Of a stretch of DNA of 64,000 nt, positions 10,951 through 23,629 are shown piece after piece. The notes beneath the pieces are model-generated. The model saw nothing but the letters and a program-made list of their open reading frames with translations. It had not been told where the DNA came from and ran no database searches. Position 1 is the stretch's first letter. The number at the start of each line of letters is the position of its first letter. This DNA is from Onthophagus taurus (lineage: Eukaryota; Arthropoda; Insecta; Coleoptera; Scarabaeidae): the NCBI RefSeq assembly GCF_036711975.1, contig NC_091971.1, forward strand, positions 13,151,501-13,215,500, read 5' to 3'. A program made the position numbers and the translations under genes.

Positions 10951-13900
10951 ATGGAACTAAGGATAACGTAAGTTCGCTTAATATTACTCACCTTTTTTCT
11001 AATACGTTTTAAATGTTTCTTTTTTAACATTTAAAGATCGTTTTAGTTAATAATAGTAATAATTTTAATTGACAGCTTTTTTGGATAACCTGTTTTTGAC
11101 ATAAAAAAAACAAATTATGTAATAAAATAATTATTTAGGTTAATATTTCATAAAACTAGTTTTTAAAAATTCATTTAAAACCCAAAATAACTCTTAAATA
11201 AGTTATTTTGACAGTTATTATCTGTCAAATCAAAAAATTTGACAATCCCTCACACGGTAAATATCGGAACTAATTATTTTTAAGAATGTTCACATAACCT
11301 CTACAACCTACAAGATTCAAATAAAATTTTATCTAGGCAATTAATTTGAATTAGCAATTGCGACATGCAAAAAGCCTGGGAGAGGTTGGCCAATGAATGG
11401 CGCTTTTAAACAAAGCTTAAGACTTTAACATAGAGAAATCGTGACTTCTTCGCCTTTTTTTTTCTTTCGTTCTTCTTCTTCTCGTCGAAGTTGAAATCAT
11501 TACGTAAGAGCAACAATGACATTTCGCCAAATTATTGATGACTTCGCCGGAGAAAGTCTCCCGGGTAATTAACGTAAACGAATTAGTGACCTTATTATTG
11601 CACCTTGACGATATTTAAAATATTTTTGAAATATCAATTCAAGTTGCCACCGCTGGGTGTGCTTTTTTTGCAACTTGCGTCCAAACGACCTTGTCGCAAG
11701 AGAACGGTGGGTATTTTTTTTTATATAGGAAGACCGCGTCGAGTTTTCAATTATAGCGAAATAGTGAAAGTCTTTAACAGCAGCGGGGAGAGATGTTAAA
11801 AGAACATCCTAACCTATCCTATCATACCAAAGAAAAATAAAGAAAAGGATAGGATATAATAATATAATAACTTTAAAAGGTTATAATAATAAGTTTTTAA
11901 TTTAATTTTAATCAATACCAAAAAAAATCTTTAGCTTTCTATTTTTTTTGGTGTATCTCTTTGAATTGAGACAACCGCTTTCATATACTCTTCATTGCGT
12001 ATCTGTTATCATTTCGAAAGTACGAAAGCTGCCCCGATTAAAAGAACAGATAACAAGGTCGCGCAACATCGTGTTGAATAGAAAACTTACTCACACACAC
12101 TCAAAGACAGGTGGCCGAACAAGGTTGTTCTTTGTCTAATCTGTTTTATTGATTTTTTTCCCGTGTTTCTTTTGCTCCAGATTACTATTTGTTGGGTTGG
12201 TCTGTTTTGCCGCGTGGACTCAAGCAAAACCCGCCGGCGATGATTACGAGTACGAAGATCATCCGGCTCCTGCGCCAAAAAGAAATAATTTATTATTAAA
12301 TAGAAGAAATCCTTTATCTAGAAATAATGCTAAGACTACTACTACAACTACACAGGAACCATTACCGGAAGTAAGTTACAATGGTATAAAATTTAATATA
12401 ATAAAGAAACAAATTTTGGATTTCATTAACTAAAATAAGATGTTTTTAACTGCTGATTATCTGGAGCTTCTAAAATAAGTCCGAAATCTGCTGTATTGAG
12501 TTTGAATAACAATGATGTGGTAACATTTTTGATATTTATGATGTCAATTATTAAGGCGTTCATCAACGGTCAACGTTTGCAAGCAGCCCACTATTTTAGC
12601 AAACGTTTAATTTTCAACTTTTATAGTTCTGACATTCTCATTAACTGTCCTAAGAAAGTTTTTAATCAATTAGAACTATTTTGACACACACCAACAAACT
12701 TTTCCTACTTTTTGGTCACTTTCCAAAAACATCAAAATGATTTTTTACTTCATCAAGTATTCTAAGAATGTTTTTGATCGATTAGAACTATTTTCAGACA
12801 CTCCAAAAACCTTTTTGTATTTTTTGGAAACTTTGAAATACTTCTAAAAGATGCCAAAATTATTTTTGTTGGTTCTAACATGCTCACTAAGTGTTCTGAA
12901 CCTTTTATGTTTCCAACATAAGCTATTAATCGCTGTTTGGACAACGATAATTCAGAAATTTCTTTCTGATCAAAAAAAAAAAAAGCAAATATTAAACGGC
13001 GCAATACTCGGACATTTAGCATGCACGTTCTGACGGCTCTCCATATTCAGTAAACCACAATGCATTAAGGTGTGTATAGCGGTATATCCTCGACTTATCA
13101 CGTGAATCATACTTTCTAATCACAATTCCCAACGCTTCTAAACCAATAAAAATGGGCTGTACACCAATATCAATTTTTATAGTTCTGACATCCTCATTAA
13201 CTATCCTAAGAAGGTTTTTAATCAATTAGAACTATTTTGACACACACTAACAATCTTTTTCTATTTTTTGGTAACTTTGAAACACTTTCCAAAAACATCA
13301 AAATCATTTTTTTACTTCATTAAGTATTTTAAGGATGTTTTTAAACTTAACCTGAAATAACTTCAATTTTGAGTTAAATAAGACGTTTTTAACGGGTGAT
13401 TATCTGGAGCTTCTAAATTAAGTCCGAAATCTCCTGTAGTAAGTCTGAATAACAATGATGTGGTTGATGTGGTTATTTTTGATATTTATGATGTCAATTA
13501 TCAAGGCGTCATCAACGGTCAACGTTTGCAAGCAGCCCAGTATTTTAGCGAACATTAAATTCCTACGTTTATAATTTAAAATTCATCAAAATCAACTTTT
13601 ATAGTTCTGACATCCTCATTAACTATCATAAGAAAGTTTTTAATCAATTAGAACGATTTTGACACACACCAACAAACTTTTCCTACTTTTTGGTAACTTT
13701 GAAACACTTTCCAAAAACATCAAAATCAATTTTTTTACTTCATCAAGTATTCTAAGGATGCTTTTAATCGATTAGAACTATTTTGAGACACATCAAAAGC
13801 CTTTTTGTATCTTTTGGAAACTTTGAAACGTTTCTAAAAAACACCAAAATTATTTTTGTTGGTTCTAACGTTCTCACTAAATGTTCTAAGGATGTTTTTA

Positions 13901-16900
13901 AACAATTAAATATGTCATTGATTAATTAAATACGAACAATCAGTTGTCAAACGGCAACATTGTTGTAAACATTTAAACACAGATTTTTCATTTATGAACG
14001 TAATTTAGAAATTTCTTTCTTATCAAAAAAAAAAAAAAAACAAATGTCAGTATTAAACGGCGCAATACTCGGTTATTTAGCATGCACGTTCTGACGGCTC
14101 TCCATATTCAGCAAACCACAATGCATTAAGGTGTGTATAGCGGTATATCCTCGACTTATCGCGCGAATCATACTTTCTAATTACAATTGCCAACGGTTCT
14201 AAACCAATAAAAATGGGCCGTTCACCAAAATCAATTTTTATAGTTCTGACATCTTCATTAACTGTCCTAAGAAAGTTTTTAATCAATTAGAACTATTTTG
14301 ACAATCTTTTCCTAGTTTTTGGTAACTTTGAAACACTTTCCAAAAACATCAAAATCAAATTTTTTACTTCATAAAGTATTCTAAGGATGTTTTTAATCGA
14401 TTAGAACTATTTTAGGACATACCAAAAACCTTTTTGTATTTTCTGCAAACTTTGAAACACTTCTAAAAATGTCAAAATTATTTTTGTTGGTTCTAATGTC
14501 CTCATTATCGTTTTTAAACATTTAAAACTATTTTGACACTCACCAACATCTTTTTTCACCAATTTTCAAAAGCTAATTATCTTTACACGTAGACTCAGTA
14601 AGTGATTGATGTTTATGTCAAATTTGACGTTTTAATATTGATTGCCAAGATTAAATGTTAAAAATGATGTTGAAACTTTGTTAAAATTGATCAGATTGTA
14701 CTAAAAAAGTCATTTTTTGTCAAACTTCACGGTTAATTGTCAAACTAATAGTTTAATATTTAATGTGTCAAATTTAATGTTTGAGTGTCAATTATCAAGA
14801 TTAAATAGGTTTGTTTCAACCTTACAATTTTGACCAGATAATATACAGATGATACATGACTGTCATTGTCTGCCACCTTGTCAACACTTAAATTCTGCAT
14901 TGCTCGGTGTCAAGGCAATGTTTTTCTTTGAAGTATCTGCGACTCTGTCGTTTGCGATAAGCATAAATAGCGTCCTGGAGTGGAAGAAGTTCAGAAGACA
15001 TTCAAAATTTGCCATGATTTTTTAATCCCATTTTGATAAATGTCAGATGAACTCTAGTCTGATTGAATGTCCAAATCATGGTCTTTTGGATATGATGTAT
15101 TTATATTGCAGATAATGTAAAAGATGTTTTTTCTCTGCTCACGAGATGAATTGTTTAGTTATTTCATTAAAAATTGCTGGAGTCTGGTTAGACTTTTATT
15201 GCTAATCATTTTCTTCTCTTTGCAAACTGACTCTTTCGCAAATTGGGTTTGTTCTGCCAATTGTGTTGCAACCTGTATCTGCTTTATCATTGATACCCAA
15301 GGGTTTTGGAAATACCCATACTATTACTTTTTGGAGCTCCAACAGGTAGGTTTAGCAAAGGCTTGGACGAAATTGGTCAAAACATTTGACACACTAGTTA
15401 AGCTGCTGTAATGTTCCCTAACAATTCTTATTGTTTCCAAGAAAGCCATCATCTTGAGATTCTACGTCCAAATGCTTTGAAAATTAAATTATATACTAAG
15501 CATTGCAAAATTATTTTGAATGTTGCGAGTACCCGCAATAATTCACTATTATTTTTGCATAAATTGGTCAACAATGAGTGAGTTATGGACTTTAATTATG
15601 TATTAAAGCCCAGATGAAGCGTGCATCATCAAGTATTTTCTATGCATGGTAATAACATGGTCTTAAAATTGCTATTAGTACTAGAGAAATTACTAGAGTT
15701 TTACAGTGGGTTATAGTTAGGACTAATAATGCCTTAGACACAAGGAATGGCAACCTGGGCCAAGATGAGCGGCCATAACAATCGTTCACCAAAATAACTT
15801 ACATTCGAAGATAGTAGAGTTGCGTGTATTCAGGTTTCACCAGGAATTCCTGCTTGATCAAGTACTACCGACGATTTCAAAAAGGCATAACTCTTGATTC
15901 ATAAAAATGGCTACTAAGTAATGCCTATCAGTCAGATCCCAACATCTCCTAACCAAATTTGCCATAAATAAAAAGAACTGCGAAGAACTATTGTTTATGG
16001 CTCCTAGTCTTGTAATACTGATCGTCCGGATATGGCTTGCGAAGTTGGGCATTGCTATGACTTGTTATGGATTTCAGAGTTAGTCAACCAAATATCCATG
16101 CGTTTCTAACAAGTTTGTGCGAAGCTTTCTTTTATACCATTGACGCGAGGAATAGATCCTTCAGCTATGAGTGAAGCAAGACTCGTCATAATCTTGCCAA
16201 AACAATGTTTTTCTGGAAATAAAACTATTACTGCTTGGGAGATGGAACGTTTGCTGGTCGATGGTTTCATGTTTCATCATTCCAGCAACTAAAAAAGATG
16301 GCAAAGCTCAATTCTGCATTAATTATCATCTGCCCAATCAACAAACGAGTGCGAATATCCACCAGGCAGTATTAGAACTCACTTTCAAAAAATACCAAAA
16401 TCAACTTTTATAGTTCGGACATCTCCGTGCAGTGTTCTAAGGATGTTTTTTATCGATTAGAACTATTTTGACACTCACCAACAACTTTTTTCTATTTTTA
16501 GAAACTTATATAAAAACATATATTGTACATTATATGTCGGGAATAAACTTCCCGACAGCGTTATCTGGCTGATAAGTTATACTGTATTACAATGTACGGA
16601 TATTTTTGTCGGTGAGATTATCGGCAGGATAACTTATCAATCTATCGGTACTCAGTGGTGCTGATAAGACAGTTATCTGCCAGATATACTATATGGTTAC
16701 AAAGGATTTTATATAAAAACTTTGTATGGTTATTGCATAGGTTAACCTATAGCATTCTATGCGTATTATTATTGTCAAAATCATAGTAAAAATGTCAAAG
16801 AAAGACGTTAGCGTTACCAATCTACGGCACAAATTACTAGATATGGGGAAAAAGGACTACCAACCGACTCTTATTTCACCGATAGCAATCCTACCGACAA

Positions 16901-19900
16901 AAACACTTTGTCCAAAATACCAATAAGTTTTTTTACCTTCCAAGATTTTTGAAACAGTTTGATACAAATCATTTTTTTTAGTTCTATCATCATCGTTAAG
17001 TATGCTAAAGATGTTTTTAATCGATTATAACTCTTTTGACTAACACCAACAAGCTTTCTCTTTTTTGGTAACTTTGAAACACTTTCAAAAAATACCAAAA
17101 TCAACTTTTATTATATTTCTGACATCCTCATTAAGTGTCCAAAGGATGTTTTTAATCGATTAGAACTATTTTGATACATAAATGAGCATATTTTTATCAA
17201 TTAGAACTATTTTGACACTCACCAACAATTTTTTTCTATTTTTGGAAAAATCATAGCTGAAATTTCATAGAAAGAGGAGCGTTACCAACATATAGCACAA
17301 ATAACTAGATATTGGGGAAAAGTACTACCAATCGACTCTTATTTCGCCGATAACAATCCTACCGACAAAAACACTTTGTACAACAGCGAATATTTTTATC
17401 CTCCCGATAAGTTTATCGGCCGGATAGTTATTAGGTAGATTTATTGGTATATTGTACAACCGGCCCTAACTGTTCTAAGGATGTTTTTAAACAATTAAAC
17501 TATTTTAACGCACACCAATAATGTATTTTAATTAAAAAAATATATATAATCAAAGAAATATAAATAAACTTAAAAAAGACTGCAATAATCATAATCCATA
17601 CTTCAGCAAAAATTTAAGAATTATACTGGTGAAAAACCAAACTTAAGGGAATAGTCGGGAATACTCTGGTCAGAAGGTTAATTTGCAAGAAAAAGTCTGA
17701 AATTGCAATAGTTATAAACTAGACTTCAGCAAAAAACAGGAATTACATTGTTTAAAGTCCACATGAAGTCTAAAATTACTGTTCAATAAAAGAATGCGAA
17801 GCATATGAACAAGAAACCAATGGACTTGTCTTGTTATTGCACAGGACAGCAAATCACCAATATGGAAACTTTGCCAATGCAGGATAAGCACAAAAGCAAA
17901 GTAACAGCTGCAGAAATGAGGTACCTGGTGGTACAAGATCCGTACAGGTAATAAGAGTATCAAGAACAAAACATACATAACGTTGGCAGAAGACTAGATA
18001 CTACTTCTAAAATACTAAATACTGCTTTCTGAAGACTAGATACTGCTCTGGACGATTAAATACTGCTTTCTGAAGACTAGATACTGCCGACAGGTCTAAA
18101 TACAGCATCTGGAACACTAAATACTGCTTTCTAAACGCTAAAATTGCTTTGTGGAAACTAAATACTGCTTTCTAAAGACTAGATACTGCTGACAGGTCTA
18201 AGTACTGCAAAAGAAAGATAAGATATTGTTGGAGAAAGCATACATAATGTTGGCAGGAGACTAGATATTGCTTCTAGAAGACTAAATACTGCTTTCTAAA
18301 GACTAAAATTGCTTTGTGGGGACTAAATACTGCTTTCTGAAGACTAGATACTGCTTTCTGAAGACTAGATACTGCTAACAGGTCTAAATACTGCAAAAGA
18401 AAGATAAAATATTTTGGAGAAAACATACATAACTTTGGCAGAAGACTAAATATTGCTTCTAGAAGACTAAATACTGCCTTCTAAAGACTAAAATTGCTTT
18501 GTGGGGACTAAATACTGCTTTCTGAAGACTAGATACTGCTTTCTGAAGACTAGATACTGCTAACAGGTCTAAATACTGCAAAAGAAAGATAAAATATTTT
18601 GGAGAAAACATACATAACTTTGGCAGAAGACTAAATACTGCTTCTAGAAGACTAAATACTGCTTTCTGAAGACTAGATACTGCCGACAGGTCTAAATACA
18701 GCGTCTAGAACACTAAATACTGCCTTCTAAAGACTAAAATTGCTTTGTGGAGACTAAATACTGCTTTTTGAAGACTAGATACTGCTAACAGGTCTAAATA
18801 CTGCAAAAGAAAGATAAAATATTTTGGAGAAAACATACATAACTTTGGCAGAAGACTAAATACTGCTTTCTGAAGACTAGATACTGCCGACAGGTCTAAA
18901 TACAGCATCTGGAACACTAAATACTGCTTTCTAAAGAGTAAAATTGCTTTGTGGAAACTAAATACTGCTTTCTGAAGACTAGATACTTCCAACAGGTCTA
19001 AATACAGCATCTGGAACACTAAATACTGCTTTCTAAAGAGTAAAATTGCTTTGTGGAAACTAAATACTGCTTTCTGAAGACTAGATACTGCTGACAGGTC
19101 TAAGTACTGCAAAAGAAAGATAAGATATTGTTGGAGAAAACATACATAATGTTGGCAGGAGACTAGATATTGCTTCTAGAAGACTAAATACTGCTTTCTG
19201 AAGACTAGATACTTCCAACAGGTCTAAATACAACGTCTGGAACACTAAATACTGCCTTATAATGACTAAAATTGCTTTGTGGAGACTAAATACTGCTTTC
19301 TGAAGACTAGATACTGCTAACAGGTCTAAATACTGCAAAAGAAAGATAAAATATTTTGGAGAAAACATACATAACTTTGGCAGAAGACTAAATACTGCTT
19401 CTAGAAGACTAAATACTGCTTTCTGAAGACTAGATACTGCCGACAGGTCTAAATACAACGTCTGGAACACTAAATACTGCTTTCTAAAGACTAAAATTGC
19501 TTTGTGGAGATTAAATACTGCTTTCTGAAGACTAGATACTGCTAACAGGTCTAAATACTGCAAAAGCAAGATAAAATATTTTGGAGAAAACATACATAAC
19601 TTTGGCAGAAGACTAGATACTGCTTCTAGAAGACTAAATACTGCTTTCTGAAGACTAGATACTGCCGACAGGTCTAAATACAGCGTCTGGAACACTAAAT
19701 ACTGCCTTCTAAAGACTAAAATTGCTTTGTGGAGACTAAATACTGCTTTCTGAAGACTAGATACTGCTAACAGGTCTAAATACTGCAAAAGAAAGATAAA
19801 ATATTTTGGAGAAAACATACAAAACTTTGGCAGAAGACTAAACACTGCTTCTAGAAGACTAAATACTGCTTTCTGAAGACTAGATACTGCCGACAGGTCT

Positions 19901-21665
19901 AAATACAGCGTCTGGAACACTAAATACTGCTTTCTAAAGACTAAAATTGCTTTGTGGAAATTAAATACTGCTTTCTGAAGACTAGATACTGGCAACAGGT
20001 CTAAATACTGCAAAAGAAAGATAAAATATTTTGGAGAAAACATACATAACTTTGGCAGAAGACTAAATACTGCTTCTAGAAGACTAAATACTGCTTTCTG
20101 AAGACTAGATACTGCTTTCTAAAGACTAAAATTGCTTTGTGGAGATTAAATACTGCTTTCTGAAGACTAGTTACTACTGACAGGTCTAAATACTGCAAAA
20201 GAAAGATAAGATACTGTTGGAGAAAACGATAAAAAGGCACCGGCGCCCCCTTTTAGGCAGCGCCCGGGTGCAGTGCACCCCTTGCACCCCCCAGTAGGGC
20301 CGCCTCTGGCCCAAAGGATGTTTTTAATCGATTAGATCTATTTTGATACACACCAAAGGCATTTTTGTATTTTTTGCAAACTTTGAAACACTTCAAAAAA
20401 TTGTCAAAATTATTTTTCTTAGTTCTAACGTCCTAAATAAAGCGTTTTAAGTATGTTTTTAAATTATTAAGACTATTTTGACAGTCACCAACATCTTTTT
20501 TTACCAATTTTCAAAAGCTAATGACCTTTATAACTTTCTATGGATGTCCCACAAGTATGATCAATCATGTCATTGACAAATACGAACAATCAGTTGTCAT
20601 TTTTGAATATTATTAACTATTATAGATAATTCCTACGTTGATCTAATGCCCGAAATTTTCCAAAGCTTATAACTTCATAAAAGATAAGATAATTATATCA
20701 GCTGCAAGAATTTTTTTTCTTATCTTAAATGTGTTGTTTAAGACTTACAGTTCGACCTTGATAGACAAATAACCATTATACAAGCATTATATAAAATATC
20801 TCTGTTTGTTAAATGATGATTCTCTGATTAGTGTATTTCGTTAATTCACGAATTATTAAAACGTAAACGTTTGATTAAAGAAAAACTTTCTAAAATTTTC
20901 TTAAAAATATCAAAGAAATTCTTGGAAGTATAAAAAAAGTATTGAAAATAACTGAATAAATCACACGCAATCTTGTTTAATCCGGCGCAAGCACACACAC
21001 ACGTTTACTGAAGATTACATGCAAATGAAATTCAGTGAAAGTTTATTTCGGCGGCGCGTTGCTCGGAATTCCACACATGAAAATCGAAACCGAAAAAAAA
21101 TAACCAAATAAAAACAAAACTATATCTCACATACAAATTTTTATTTCTCGCGTATGAATTAAAATTCAAATCACTTTTGATTAAGAACCGTTTCTTTTAT
21201 TACGTAACGCATTCGTCATATTGCATTTATGTGACAGGAAGAGGAAGTCCCCGCCGACGAGGAAGAAGAAGTCGAAGAAGAAGCACCAGCTGAGCCATCT
21301 TCAACCACGGAACCACCAAGAAAATTAAAAGGTGGAATTTTAAGACCGTTTAGAAGTAATGACGATTTATTGGCTGCTTTAAAAAGGAGGAGAGAACAAG
21401 CTGCGTCTGGTAAGAATTTTAATTTGCTTTTAATTTGGTTTTTGATGATTGATGATTTTTAGCCAAATCTCATAAATCTCAACCGGTAGAAGCGGATTCG
21501 GAGCCTCAACAAGAACCAGCTCCTAAACCAACGAAAGCACCAGCTTCTTCTTCATCGGGTAGAAGGCGGTTTAATAGCGGATCTAAACAAGATAACGCAG
21601 AAGCCGAACCAGCTGGAACAAGCGCACCAGCCAGAACTGGTAGAAGATTTAATGGTAGATCGTAA
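10951..21665 (+). CDS. secreted low-complexity Thr/Pro/Glu/Arg-rich protein (193 aa)
   Basis: Coding exons: 10951-10967, 12181-12370, 21238-21409, 21463-21665 (stop TAA 21663-21665). Donors are GTAAGT, GTAAGT and GTAAG; acceptors are CTCCAG, GACAG and TTTTTAG; phases are 2, 0, 1. Exon 1 codes only MELRI plus two bases. Joined to exon 2 it makes a classic signal peptide (MELRITLLFVGLVCFAAWTQ, then A), with cleavage probably after TQA. The mature protein has an acidic DDYEYED start, basic asparagine/arginine modules (NRRNPLSRNN, GRRRFN, GRRFNGRS at the C-terminus) alternating with Thr runs and Glu/Pro-rich linkers (AEPSSTTEPPRKLKGG), and several dibasic sites. No cysteine-rich or enzymatic domain is present. 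The function is unknown; an extracellular-matrix or cuticle-associated role is possible. It resembles the larger protein at 35974. AATAAA hexamers follow the stop at about 21667 and 21705. Confidence 0.8.
12435..14500. repeat. tandemly duplicated segment, about 0.95-1.06 kb
   Basis: 12435-13376 and 13379-14500 are diverged copies, sharing GATTATCTGGAGCTTCTAAA, AACGGTCAACGTTTGCAAGC and GCATGCACGTTCTGACGGCT. The offset is about 944 bp at the left and 1,061 bp at the right because of an internal length difference. Both copies keep a 69-codon minus-strand open stretch (13016-13225, 14077-14286) differing at 8 of 69 positions and ending EYGEPSERAC. I do not recognise it; it begins with TTG and is probably a fragment of a mobile element. 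Confidence 0.75.
14560..16257. other. intronic stretch, no gene recognised
   Basis: The 95-codon open frame at 15124-15411 is hydrophobic but has no start context, homologous motif or splice partners that I can identify. The part after about 15600 may be degraded retroelement DNA, since a reverse-transcriptase-like scrap follows it. Confidence 0.35.
16258..16390 (+). pseudogene. scrap of Ty3/Gypsy-type reverse transcriptase
   Basis: One frame reads FIIPATKKDGKAQFCINYHL. LTR-retrotransposon reverse transcriptases carry (V/I)..KKDG..RFC.(D/N)YR.LN here. No longer frame, LTR or integrase was found. The similarity rests on about 20 residues. Confidence 0.4.
16520..17466. mobile_element. fragments of a TTATCGG-rich MITE family
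   Basis: Two blocks (about 16520-16700 and 17370-17466) are rich in GATAAGTTATC/TTATCGGC(C/A)GG motifs in both orientations. The right block ends TACAACCGGCCCTAA, the reverse complement of the left end of the MITE at 28520. The material between is satellite. Boundaries are uncertain. Confidence 0.45.
17990..20225. repeat. 2.2-kb minisatellite in intron 2 of the secreted-protein gene
   Basis: The basic unit is about 20 bp, (G)AAGACTA(A/G)ATACTGCTTTCT, mixed with variants ACAGGTCTAAATACTGC and AAATTGCTTTGTGGA. These are organised into a longer unit marked by GAGAAAACATACATAACTTT, near 18235, 18415, 18600, 18826, 19132, 19365, 19583, 19810 and 20033 (spacing about 180-305, mostly 220-230). The units lack stops in one minus frame, which yields spurious open frames of 135 and 320 codons. 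No sign of a gene. Confidence 0.9.
20236..20308 (-). mobile_element. solo hAT-like terminal sequence
   Basis: On the minus strand it begins CAGAGGCGGCCCTACTGGGG, continues with GGGTGCAAGGGGTGCA and reaches CCCGGGCGC and GGGGGCGCC. This GC-rich block stands out from the AT-rich surroundings. Many animal hAT elements begin CAG(A/G)GGCGG(C/T)CC followed by such GGGTGCA text. The element body would lie to the left, where the minisatellite now ends. No partner end was found. Confidence 0.5.
20309..21237. other. end of intron 2 of the secreted-protein gene
   Basis: It holds one more degenerate satellite copy (to about 20520) and then unique AT-rich DNA up to the acceptor at 21236-21237. No additional exon was recognised. 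Confidence 0.4.
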
Positions 21666-23629
21666 AATAAAAGTTAAAAATAAAAAAGAACAAAAATCGT
21701 TTGTAAATAAAATAATTTAAATTTTGATTCTTTTAAATTTAGAATGGAAATTATTAATTTTTTTTTGTGTAAACATAAAAATTTATTGAAATTAAATAGA
21801 GTTGTTTTGTACTATTTTTTTTATTTAGTTGAAACGTATATTTGTATTGTGTTTTTTATATAAAAAAATAATAAATATAAAGGTTGTTTTATTTTTCTTT
21901 TAATAAACATTTTTTTATCTTCAATTCTTGTTTTTTTTTTTTATTAAACAATAAGAAAGTCTAAATAGAATATTAAAATGGAGAAATAAATGTTTATATT
22001 ATTCATTGAATTAATTTTCGATTTAAGAAATTGGAACATAAAATAATCGTGGGAAGAACAAATTTCACATAAAATAGCGACACATCAATGTGTGAGAAGT
22101 TTTCGAAACATAAAAAAAAATTTCGTATAGGATTTCAAAATTTCTGCCGAACGGCGGTGAATCATGCAGAAATCATCGCTCAATTGGGTTTTCAGTGAAA
22201 GTAATCAGATAAAGTATGCAAGCCGGTCGTCCATTTGGGGAAAGTGTGTCTTTGTCAGAAATACAAAATAACACAAAAATCCGACCTATCTCCTGTTTTC
22301 GTTTTCGATTTTCAAACCAAGTTTCACGTTTCAATTAAATTCTTTGTTCGGATAATTTAAAATTCAAACGGTTTCAAATTAGAGATTAAAGAAATTCTTA
22401 TTAAAGTGGGACGTCCTACTTCTAATTTGTACCTATCTACCAGATATTTTCATGTTGAATTCAAAAAAAAATATATGTATATATATATATATCACATGAT
22501 ATATTATTATTACCAATTAACAATTCGCATGAAACTTAAGTAATGGCAAATAAGTTAAAAAAATCTACATTGAATGGTCATTCTTAATGGTTTGTAGTTG
22601 AATTTAAGAAATGAGTAAAACCAATAAAGTGATACGAGTATGGTTTATACCTTAACTCTTTGCAATACTTGAAGGTTGCAACCTCTATAATAAATTACTA
22701 ACGTCAGACACTAAGTATTATTTTTAGAAACATTAAGAAAATTGCACTTAAAAATGTAAGAGTTAAAAGCACTAAATTTTGTCAAACTACAACACTAATT
22801 GCCAATAAAATACAAGTTGACGTTAACATTGATTTTTAAAGTTTTGAACTCCAATTTTGGCTGAGTAAATAAGATAATGGCAGAATCCACAAAATCTTTC
22901 TTTCAATGTGCTTGAGCATAAAATATATAGTTGCTTCACTCTTTGTTAGGAAGGTTGGTGATATGATTTTATGACCTTACAAAAAAAATTAGAACTATTT
23001 TGACACTCACCAACAACTTTTTTCTATTTTTGGTAACTTTGATACTTTTTCAAAAAATACCAAAATCAAGTTTTATTATATTTTTGAGATCCTTCTTCTT
23101 CTTCTTCATTCTTGAGATAAAACTATTTCGATGGACCCCAATAAGTTTTTCTATCTTCTAAGATTTTTGAAACACTTTGATAAAATATCAAAATCATGGT
23201 TTTTCATTATGTCATCATCGTTAAGTATCCTAAAGATGTTTTTAATCGATTATAACCATTTTGACAAACATCAACAAGCTCTTCTATTTTTGGGAACTTT
23301 GAAACACTTTAAAAAAATACCAAAATCAACTTTTATTATGTTTTGTAATGGTCATTCGAGTATGTTCATAAACGATTCACCTTTGAGATTGTCACTGGTG
23401 GATTGTTATGGTCTTCTTTGCTGATAATGCTGTCGTTTTAAGGATAGAAAATTTGGCTGAATCATACTGACTTTAATAATAACATGATAAAAACTGGTAA
23501 GATCTTAGGGATTATAGGTTAACATTCTGGGAAAGACACTAGTTTGTGTTATCCCAGCAAGTTGGTAGATCTCAAATCAGTAAAAAATTTAACATCTTAC
23601 GTCTTGCCAAGCAGTCTTATGCCATACGA
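21666..23629. other. intergenic, 3' flank then degenerate repeats
   Basis: AT-rich 3' flank with several AATAAA, a short (TA)n run near 22475-22490, and the degenerate satellite at about 22985-23345. On the minus strand about 23515-23580 reads DLPTCWDNTN, reminiscent of the hAT motif D(V)-x-T-R-W-(N/D)-S-T, but with stops and a changed key residue. No gene recognised. Confidence 0.4.

Larger units (their letters stand above)
12640..17500. repeat. degenerate satellite, about 110-140-bp period
   Basis: The motif CTAAGGATGTTTTTAATCGA + TTAGAACTATTTTGACAC, then CACCAACAA, TTTCTATTTTTGG, GAAACACTTTC and AAAATCAACTTTTAT recurs many times between 12640 and 14530, 16390 and 17520, again at 20315-20520, and at 22985-23345. 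Spacing between successive (T)AAGGATG marks is roughly 110-140 bp. The copies are badly diverged and interrupted by other sequence, indicating an old array broken by insertions. Confidence 0.65.

Noticed and set aside
12149..12433. A gene starting at 12149 (94 codons)
   Set aside because: The frame starts with TTG inside the intron's pyrimidine tract. The acceptor CTCCAG at 12180 and the donor GTAAGT at 12371 define a real exon 12181-12370 joined to 10951-10967.
15124..15411. 95-codon hydrophobic open frame
   Set aside because: No recognisable motif, splice partners or promoter; length is within chance for AT-rich DNA with few stops in this frame.
18705..20043. Open frames of 135 and 320 codons on the minus strand
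   Set aside because: Entirely made of the minisatellite; they lack a plausible start and composition of a real protein, and arise because the repeat unit keeps one frame free of stops.
17990..20225. CRISPR-like repeat array
   Set aside because: The repeats are contiguous with variant units rather than uniform repeats separated by unique spacers, and the DNA is eukaryotic.
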